From the NCBI GenBank assembly GCA_019638595.1, contig JAHBTJ010000003.1, positions 1 to 64,000 on the forward strand: a stretch of DNA of 64,000 bases, written 5' to 3'. Below are positions 53,404 through 61,200 of the stretch, one piece after another; position 1 is the stretch's first letter; each line of letters opens with the position of its first letter. The position numbers and the translations under genes were made by a program. A model generated the notes under the pieces. That model saw only the letters and a program-made list of their open reading frames with translations, did not search any database and was not told where the DNA came from. The DNA is from Chitinophagaceae bacterium. GTDB taxonomy: Bacteria > Bacteroidota > Bacteroidia > Chitinophagales > Chitinophagaceae.

Positions 53404-56400
53404 TTATCGTTTTCTTTTAGACCGCACAAACCATACTATACCGCTGAGCAAAGCAAGCGCAGCAGCGATTGTCCATATTTTAGAATATGAAGTTTCAAAT
53501 ACGGGCTTTTCGTTTCCTACCAGCGTCATGCCTGCCCAGAAGTAAGGATGTGCGGATGAAAGATCAGATGCCTTTATATGTTCCAGCTTGGCAAGGCGGA
53601 GCGCTTCGCTTTTGGTTTTGCCCTCCGACAGGTATTTATAAAATCCGGCAATGATGCCGGCGCTGGCTTTTTCATCAATCTTCCATAAGCTCATTATTAC
53701 CGATGGACAACCGGCATACATAAAGCTATGCGCCAGCGATATTACTCCTTCGCCCTGCGTTAAGCTTCCGGAGCCGGTTTCGCAGGCGGTCAATACTGCC
53801 AGCTCCGCCTGCAGGTGCATACCATAAATTTCGTACGCATGCAGATAGCCGTCTTCATTTGTTACCGAGTCTGCTGACAATTGTTTGGCCAGGAAAAAAC
53901 GGGATTGCAACGGAGCCTGGTTATTGATCTCGGCATGTGTGCCTAAATGAAGAATGTTGTATAGCCCGGCAGTCCGTTTAAATACGGCTTCTTCGGCGTC
54001 CTGTTCAGCATACAGGTCGTTTTTAATATACCTGCTTATCTGCTGCACAGCTTTCATTGCAAAAGGCTGGCGAAGTAAGCTAAAGTATTGTTTGTCCGCA
54101 GCCAAAGAATCTCCCATGAACTGCAGGTAAGCTTTCTTCATGTTGTCCGTGAATACGGGAGTAAGCAACATCGCCTTTTGTTCTTTTGCCTGGCTTGCAG
54201 GCGTTTGCACCGCGTTGGTGGCCGATAGCTGGTACGAAATTTCATAGCGATGGATCAGGTAATTCATCTGCGCGAAATCCTTTTGCTGGTCATCAAGCAG
54301 CAGTAGCTCAAAGTTCAGGTAAAACAGGTCTCCATCGGGTACAATGATCAGCTTACCGGATGTGAAATGTTTTTGCGCCGGTTTTATCAGCCCATTATAC
54401 AGGGGATACGCCGCATTACGGAATTTTTCGGGAGTAACGCTGTAAAGCTGCTTTAGTTCAGAAACCTTGCTTAAAATATGTACAGGCAGGCGGTAGGCAA
54501 AAAAATCTTTATCCGTTAAAACAAAAAGAAAAATATGATCGTCTGTTATTGCATATTCCAGCAGGGTTTGCTTTTCGGTTAGCAGCCCGGCCTGTATTTC
54601 GGGTATGCTGATCGGGCGAAGGGAATACCTGGATTTGAGCATACTGTTTTCCGCGGAATGCAGCACACTGTCCTGGAACCTGTAATAAGCTTCTATAGAA
54701 GCGGTCAGCAAGGTAAGCAGGGAGTCGTTTTTTCTGCCTTCATCCATGTACCGGGCATTCAGCGAGCTGATCGTTTTTCGCCAGTACAGGTCTCTTTTCT
54801 CCGTTTCCGTATGAGATCCCTGGCTGGCATCAATCAGTATATTGTTCGATGCCAGGCGTAGTATCAGGGCTTTGCTTCTTTCGGAAAAAGAGAAAGCCCT
54901 GTCAAGAAAACGCCTGTCATTTTTTTGCTCAAATAGTACCCAGCATGCTTCTATAGCGGTATTGTATATTGCTTTGTGCTGCTTTGCCAGTTGCATCAGG
55001 CTTGCCTGTGTGCGCAAAGCAGGCAGGCTTTTTTCCAGGTACCCGCTGTAATGATCTGCAACAGCTATCAGTGCTTCCAGCGCTGATAGCCGGCCGGTAC
55101 GCTTATGTATCGCGGCTTCAATGGCAGCGCGGTTTTGCAGGTATTGAATGATCTGATAACTATAAGGGAGGTTTTTGACCCAGTCGCCATCGGGCAAAGA
55201 CGATACCTGCAATAATTCCATGAATACACTGTCGGAGTATAAAAGCGCTTTTTCGGGCTGGTTACTGAGCATCCATACTTCACTGATCTTATTGTATTGC
55301 CCGGCAATGCTGATATCTCCGGGAGCACGAATTTCCCTGTACCTTTTCAGGATGGCTTCCAGTATAGGAAAAGCGAGCTCCGTGCGGCCCGACCGGGCAT
55401 AAGTTTGAGCCAGCGTATTCCTGGTTTCTTCAACGATCGTGGTATTGGATATTCCCGCTTTTTTATAATTGGTTAAAGCTTTTTTGTAATAATCCTCCGC
55501 CTGTGTAAAGTTGTCCTCTCCCAAAAAAAGATCACCATACTGCGATTGTACATAAGCCATATTGATCCGGTCCGAAGGATCTACCTGCTGCTGCAGTGAA
55601 TAGGCGCGGGCGTACAGCTTTTCGGCTTCGGCAAATTTGCCTGATTCCCTTTTGGCATTTGCAAGGTGGGTCAATGGACGTACAAAGCCCGCTCCATCCG
55701 CGCCAAAATTAATTTCGTGCAGTTGCGCGGCTTTTTCATAATATTCTTCTGCCAGGTGAAATTCGCCCGTAGCGTCATAAAGCTTGCCCATGTTATTGTA
55801 AGCGATCGCCAGCAACTGTGGGTTTTTATGTTTGGCATAATCTTTCTGAATGATCCTTACCATTGCCTGCCGGTGAAACAGGGCTTCATCGTAGCGGTGC
55901 AGGGTTTCGTATAACGAGCCCAGGTCATTATGCACCAACCCCATTTTAGGATGATCGGGACTGAAGTTCAGTTGTGCGAGCCGGTACATTTCCAGTCCGT
56001 ACTGCTCAGCCTGGTTGTATTGTTCTGCATCGTGCGTAATATACATCAGCGATTGATAGATGCTGATCAACTGGCGGGCGTCTTTACCATATAATTCTTC
56101 ATTGATTTTTTTTGCCTGTTCTGCGTATTGCAGCGCCGGGGTAAAATCCTGCAGGTTGAGGTATAGCCACGAAACATTGTTGTATAAGGAGCTGTAAATG
56201 CTGTTAGCTTTTGCGTGTGGCGGCACCTGTTTCAACGCTTCAAAAAAATACTTTTTCGCGGTTGCTGTTTCAGCGTTGTGTACATGAATTTGCGCTTTTT
56301 TGTTAAGAAAAGCTACCAGCGCTATACTGCCTGCCGGCAGGCTACGGGCTATGTTAAGTGTTTCATCCAAAATTTTTAGCGCGGCCCGGTTGCCTGTTTG

Positions 56401-56613
56401 TTCCCAAACCATATCTGCCTTGTGCGTATACGATAGTACAAGGCTGTCTGTTTTTTTCTCTTTCCTGAAAAGATCAATTGCCTTGTTAATGTACAAAAAT
56501 GCGCTGTCTGTTTTTTGATTGCGGTTGGCTTCTACCGATTGAATATACCAGTTGTCCTGGGTATAGCCTGCGGTATATACAGTCAAAAAATAAATGATGA
56601 TCAGCCAACGCAT
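53404..56613 (-). CDS. CHAT-domain (caspase-like) protease with TPR repeats
   Basis: 1069 residues: a signal peptide (LIIYFLTVYTAGYTQ), about ten TPR units (roughly 60-480, e.g. IAYNNMGKLYDATGEFHLAEEYYE), a linker, the CHAT domain (about 760-1035), and a C-terminal membrane helix (IWTIAAALALLSGIVWFV) with a basic tail. The CHAT His/Cys dyad is intact: His893 in HLGTHAEINNQ and Cys944 in VLTACETGSGSL. The LAHSFMYAGCPSVIMSLWKI segment is also typical. The protein is probably anchored in the inner membrane facing the periplasm. CHAT proteases work in several signalling and immunity systems; this one sits with an ECF sigma factor and a membrane TPR protein. Confidence 0.9.
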   Translation of the reverse strand: MRWLIIIYFLTVYTAGYTQDNWYIQSVEANRNQKTDSAFLYINKAIDLFRKEKKTDSLVLSYTHKADMVWEQTGNRAALKILDETLNIARSLPAGSIALVAFLNKKAQIHVHNAETATAKKYFFEALKQVPPHAKANSIYSSLYNNVSWLYLNLQDFTPALQYAEQAKKINEELYGKDARQLISIYQSLMYITHDAEQYNQAEQYGLEMYRLAQLNFSPDHPKMGLVHNDLGSLYETLHRYDEALFHRQAMVRIIQKDYAKHKNPQLLAIAYNNMGKLYDATGEFHLAEEYYEKAAQLHEINFGADGAGFVRPLTHLANAKRESGKFAEAEKLYARAYSLQQQVDPSDRINMAYVQSQYGDLFLGEDNFTQAEDYYKKALTNYKKAGISNTTIVEETRNTLAQTYARSGRTELAFPILEAILKRYREIRAPGDISIAGQYNKISEVWMLSNQPEKALLYSDSVFMELLQVSSLPDGDWVKNLPYSYQIIQYLQNRAAIEAAIHKRTGRLSALEALIAVADHYSGYLEKSLPALRTQASLMQLAKQHKAIYNTAIEACWVLFEQKNDRRFLDRAFSFSERSKALILRLASNNILIDASQGSHTETEKRDLYWRKTISSLNARYMDEGRKNDSLLTLLTASIEAYYRFQDSVLHSAENSMLKSRYSLRPISIPEIQAGLLTEKQTLLEYAITDDHIFLFVLTDKDFFAYRLPVHILSKVSELKQLYSVTPEKFRNAAYPLYNGLIKPAQKHFTSGKLIIVPDGDLFYLNFELLLLDDQQKDFAQMNYLIHRYEISYQLSATNAVQTPASQAKEQKAMLLTPVFTDNMKKAYLQFMGDSLAADKQYFSLLRQPFAMKAVQQISRYIKNDLYAEQDAEEAVFKRTAGLYNILHLGTHAEINNQAPLQSRFFLAKQLSADSVTNEDGYLHAYEIYGMHLQAELAVLTACETGSGSLTQGEGVISLAHSFMYAGCPSVIMSLWKIDEKASAGIIAGFYKYLSEGKTKSEALRLAKLEHIKASDLSSAHPYFWAGMTLVGNEKPVFETSYSKIWTIAAALALLSGIVWFVRSKRKR

Positions 56614-56623
56614 CAGAAATAAA

Positions 56624-57352
56624 TTAGGGAAGTGTCTTTTGGATGTCGTGTATAAGCTGTTTCGCTTGTTCGTTATTCGTAAGTTTGCTCAGCCAGTCAA
56701 TTGCCTTTTCTTTTTCATTCATTTTTAAATAGGCGAGCGACAGGTACCATATTGCTTTGGATTGCCAGGCGCTTTTGTCATCCTGCGCTACCGCTACCAG
56801 GTACTCCGTTGATGCGGCAGGGTTTTCATTGTTGAGGTTGGCTGCCCCTATAAAATACGACACCGTATCGGAAGGCAACGCAATGTTTTTCCATATTTCA
56901 ATTGCCTTGCTGTATTCTCCTTCTTTATAGCTTACCATCCCGTTATAAAAATCATACCTGTCATGCTCGCCGCTCATTACAACAGGCAGGCCCGCATCGG
57001 GCACAAAATAGCTGGCATATAATTGTTCATCTTTGCCTGTATTGCTCCTGAAAAACCACGTAACCAAAATAATGGCAACAGTCGCAGCAGCGGCATACAA
57101 CCAGGTACTGTTGAGCTTTTTTACAGGCGCCTTTTGACCGGTCATGCTTTTTACGGGTTCTTTCCTGTTATGTGAAAAAACCTCTACCGATGCCATTAAC
57201 CGGCGCTGGAGATCTACCTCGTTCCTGAGCGCTTCATCAGATCCCATTTCTTTTTCAAAGGCTATGCGGGTATTAACATCCATCCTGTTGTGAATGTATG
57301 CTTCTATTTTTTCGAAGAGGTCTTTATCAATATGGTCGTTATATTCCATCAT
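56624..57352 (-). CDS. Single-pass membrane TPR protein, probable anti-sigma factor
   Basis: About 242 residues. I place the start at the ATG ending at 57352 (tandem ATGs); a TTG five codons upstream is also in frame. The cytoplasmic N-terminus (DLFEKIEAYIHNRMDVNTRI, ALRNEVDLQRRLMASVEVF) looks like the helical sigma-binding part of Bacteroidota anti-sigma proteins. One membrane helix follows (WLYAAAATVAIILVTWFF, about 87-104), then TPR-like repeats (YNGMVSYKEGEYSKAIEIW, AIWYLSLAYLKMNEKEKAI). It lies 33 bp after the ECF sigma gene and 10 bp before the CHAT gene, which supports an anti-sigma or sensor role. This is inferred, not shown. Confidence 0.75.
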   Translation of the reverse strand: MMEYNDHIDKDLFEKIEAYIHNRMDVNTRIAFEKEMGSDEALRNEVDLQRRLMASVEVFSHNRKEPVKSMTGQKAPVKKLNSTWLYAAAATVAIILVTWFFRSNTGKDEQLYASYFVPDAGLPVVMSGEHDRYDFYNGMVSYKEGEYSKAIEIWKNIALPSDTVSYFIGAANLNNENPAASTEYLVAVAQDDKSAWQSKAIWYLSLAYLKMNEKEKAIDWLSKLTNNEQAKQLIHDIQKTLP

Positions 57353-57385
57353 CCGTTTTTCATTCAATTTTTTGTTTCAGTCACA

Positions 57386-57928
57386 TCAGGTCCGTTTCAT
57401 TTCCTCCAGGAATAGCTTCCTCAATTGCATCATACAACGGTATTTGATCGTTTTAATGCTCTCTTCGGTATTCTGTGCCTCGTGTGCTATCTCTGCCAGC
57501 GATTTCTTTTTATAATAAAACAATCCTACCACCTTTTGACATTTTTCTCCAAGCTGCGAAAAACATTTCTTTAAAGCGGCGCTCTGTTGCAGGCTGTCGT
57601 TGAACGAATCGTTCTCTTCGTTGTTTCTTTCAGGAACCACGTCGGTATACGAAATGTTTTTCCTGTTGCCCGACCTGAGCTCATCAATCCATTTAAACTT
57701 GCATATCTGCCGCACATAGGCGTTAAAGCGATCCCGGGTACCCGAAAATTTTCCGGATTGCAGGTTTATCCAGGCTGCGGCAATGCCTTCCTGGAAAATA
57801 TCCCGCGCGTCGTCGCTGTTGCCGGAGTTTTGCAGCACATACGTTTCAAACCAGCTAAAATTATCTGAATATATGCGGCTTAAGGTTTTTTCAGGGTTTT
57901 CCTGAAGCCAATCAGTCAGGGTTTCCAA
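57386..57928 (-). CDS. ECF RNA polymerase sigma factor
   Basis: A 180-residue sigma-70 family factor: region 2 at about 20-90 (YVLQNSGNSDDARDIFQEGIAAAWINLQSG, YVRQICKFKWIDELR) and region 4 at about 110-175 (LGEKCQKVVGLFYYKKKSLAEIAHEAQ, ESIKTIKYRCMMQLRKLF). The start is a TTG at 57928, because a stop codon lies directly before it and no ATG occurs in the first 100 codons. It heads a same-strand run with the TPR membrane protein, CHAT protease, PorV-like barrel and T9SS repeat protein, and probably controls that run. Confidence 0.92.
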   Translation of the reverse strand: METLTDWLQENPEKTLSRIYSDNFSWFETYVLQNSGNSDDARDIFQEGIAAAWINLQSGKFSGTRDRFNAYVRQICKFKWIDELRSGNRKNISYTDVVPERNNEENDSFNDSLQQSAALKKCFSQLGEKCQKVVGLFYYKKKSLAEIAHEAQNTEESIKTIKYRCMMQLRKLFLEEMKRT

Positions 57929-58290
57929 TTAAAACTATCTTTTTTTGAAAGATACGGCTTTTGAAAAAAAACAGTTCAATTTTTGGTAATAATATGGTTC
58001 CCTGTGAAAAACTGTATGACCGGCATACCTAAAACCAGCTTATACTCATTGTTTTATAGTATATCGTCTCCAGGTTAAAAAGGTCAACAAAAAATAAATT
58101 GTGTGCAGTTTACTGTTGAATCCAATGGCATTTTGTATAGTGTAGCAACTGAACTACGTTTAGTTCAGTTGCCTGGGGATACATATCTGAAACAAGTCGA
58201 ATAGCGATTACTGCTTGTAGAAAACATGCAGGACGTTTCATTCGCCTGCTGCGGCGGACTACCCTGTAAAGGATAATACAGGCGGCTGAG
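57929..58290. other. Intergenic region with a perfect palindrome, sigma gene promoter region
   Basis: This 362-bp gap separates the alpha-2-macroglobulin stop from the ECF sigma start. No gene is supported. It contains a perfect 11-bp inverted repeat, gcaactgaact (58145-58155) and agttcagttgc (58162-58172), around a 6-base centre. No T-run follows on either strand, so it fits an operator better than a terminator. The promoter of the sigma-CHAT run should lie between here and 57928, in AT-rich sequence. Confidence 0.55.
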
Positions 58291-61200
58291 CTACCGCACC
58301 ACTTCTATCCATTTACCGCTTACTCCCGCGCTGATGGTGTTGTCATACATGGCATCGCAGTATACGCCCGGCAGGAAATACCTGCCAAGGTAGGCCGCGT
58401 TCAGCATTACATAATATGTATGTGTTTCTCCCTCCCGTATGTCAAAATGCGTATATACCCTGTCGTCGCGGATATCCTGGTAGGTAAAGGCAGAAGGTTT
58501 AAAGCCGCCTTCGTTATCCAGCAGTCGCGTGTTTAATATCTCCCACCCGCCGGGGAATATCTGCGATAAGGTCATATTGTTATAACGGCCGCGTATACCC
58601 GGGTTTTTAATGGTTACTTTCGCTACAAAATCGGTACCCTGCGTTAAGCTTTCCACATTGCCCACGGGTTTTCCGTCCAGCGTTACATAGCTTACGCTCA
58701 GCGACAACACGTCGGGATTATTGGTATACTGTACATTTTCGCCTGTTACCGGGCGCCCCTGCGTTACAAGCCGTACATACAAAATATTGTTTCCCTTGTT
58801 CCGGATGCTGATATTTTTATCGGGTTCCGTTACACTTACAGGCGTGAGCGATACATACGATTTTGAGTTGATAGCCGCTTTTTTACCATTAACGGTTACA
58901 TCCGCAACAATTTTCTCTCCGCCGGGATTAGCGCCACAGTAGGCGGCAATGGCAATTAAGCTATACGCAGTAGTTTGTGTGCTGTACCAGCGCTCGCCTG
59001 CCAGGTCTGCCGATATGGATTGAAGCAACTCGCCCGCTTCTTTTCGTTTGCCCATGAGCGTAAGTGTTTCCAGTACCATTGCCTGGTCGCGCAGGCTGGA
59101 GCCGTATGTTATACCGGGCGATTTTCTTTTTTCAAATGTAACGGGCAGCCCGGCTATCAGCGATTCGGCGGTTTTGCTTTGACCCGCCAACTGGTATGCC
59201 GCGGCTAAACGCCATTTGGCTTCGGGCGACAGGAACTTAAACTCCTTCAGCCTGTTCATTGCGCCCATTTCGGGCGATTTAGCCAACGCCAGTAAATACA
59301 GCCGGTACGACTGGGTAAGATCCCCGCCGTAAAAATTAGTGGTGGAAGGAGCCCAGTTACCAGCCTTGTTGCGCTGGTAGGTAATCCATTGCTGTATCAT
59401 ATCTGCAGGAACAATATAGCCTTTCTCCTGCGCCTTTAAAAGGAAATGGCCTGCGTAGTTAGTGCCCCAGTCATCGCTTTCGGTTAGCCCCGGCCAATAG
59501 CTGAATCCCCCGTCGGGGCGCTGAAAATTTTTATAGCGCTCAATACCCGAACGGATATTTTTTTCGGTTTCAGCTTTTTTTCTTTCACTCAATTCCGTAA
59601 GCTGGCTCAATACCAGTTGGGGAAATACAGCCGAAGTGGTTTGCTCAATACAGCCGTGCGGGTATTGGATCAGGTAGTCGAGCCGTTTTTCGAGGTTGAT
59701 GGGAGGTATGCTGGATATTTCCAGTGTGGCTTTACTGTTTGCCGGTATACCTATGGGAGCGGCCAACTGGTTCCACGACTGCCCGGCATGCACTACTTCT
59801 GCCATTACATTGGTAATAACGGGGTTGGGATTTCTTATATCCAGCTCAACCTCGTAGTCGGCTTTTTCATTTCCGCTGCTGGCAACGAGCTTTACTTTTC
59901 CAATACCGGTGGTTTCTTTCACTCTTACATCAAAATAAACCATTTCTTCACCGGATGCAGTAAAGCTGACCTGCTGAGAAGCGCTTCCTGTTGTTTCGAG
60001 ATACGCGTTGTTTTGCAAGGTTACCGTTACGTTTTTTATGTTATTGTCCATTGCAAAAACGGTTACCGGCAATTTGATGGTTTCGGCAGGCCCCAAAACC
60101 CTGGGCAGTGTGCCTAATAACATCAATGGTTTTTTTACGGCAACCGCTTTTTCAGCAAACCCGTAAGCGCCATCACTGGCAGCTACTACCATTGTTCTTA
60201 CAGAGCCGATATAGGGAGGCAATTGAAATTTGTGTGTTTGTTTGTCGCCTTTCTTAAGGTGAAAAGGACCCAGGTATTTTACAACCGGCTTAAACCGGTT
60301 GGCTCTTTTTTCCTTAGCGCCGCCACTTGCCGCTTCATCGCCGCCAATGGTCAGGATTCTTTCCAGTCCCCCGCCCCAGGCGCCGATCACGTTGTCGAAC
60401 AGATCCCAGCTTTTTACACCCAGTGCTTCACGTGCGTAGAAAGCAGCGTGCGGATCGGGTGTTTTAAAACGGGTAAGATCCAGCAAGCCTTCGTCTACGA
60501 TCGCAACGCAATAGGTCATGGCTTTACCCGATGTTTCAGATACGGTTACCGACGATGCCTGTTCCGGCCGTATTACATCCGGCATGCTGATCACAGGCTT
60601 CAACAGGGTATTTTTGTCTTCGATCAGTATAGGAATAACGCCGTACATGCGGATGGGCAGATCGTTCGCTGTTTGCGCGTGCGGCTGCAGCAGGCTTACA
60701 TTGGCATACAGGTTAGGGGCCATTCCCGGTTCGGCTTTAAACCTGTAAATGGTTTGTCCCTGTTCCGTTTCAATCCAGTCGGTTTTAACAATACGGCTGC
60801 CCGACTCAATGCTGATCAATGCCCTGCCGCCTTTGCTGCTGGGAATATTTAAAGTGATTTCCTCGCCTACATTGTATTTTTCCCTGCCGGCGGTAAACGA
60901 CAGCATCGCTGCTGCCGAAGGATCGTTGGCGTTGTTGCGGGTTTGCCACCAGGGATCGTCAAAATATACAACCTGCCCGGTGGTATGCTTACTAACGCGG
61001 TCGCGCACCAGTACAAGATACCGCCCCCATTCGCCGCCCGGCGCCGAAAGCTGCCATTTACCAACGCCATTGGTTAAACGAAGTGTATCTTTCTTTAGTA
61101 ATTTGTTATACGTGTTCTGTGTAAAATTGCTGAAACCGTCGCCGGTATTATCCCACCACCAGCGCCAGCTTACCCGGTACAGCTCTACTTCCACCTGTTG

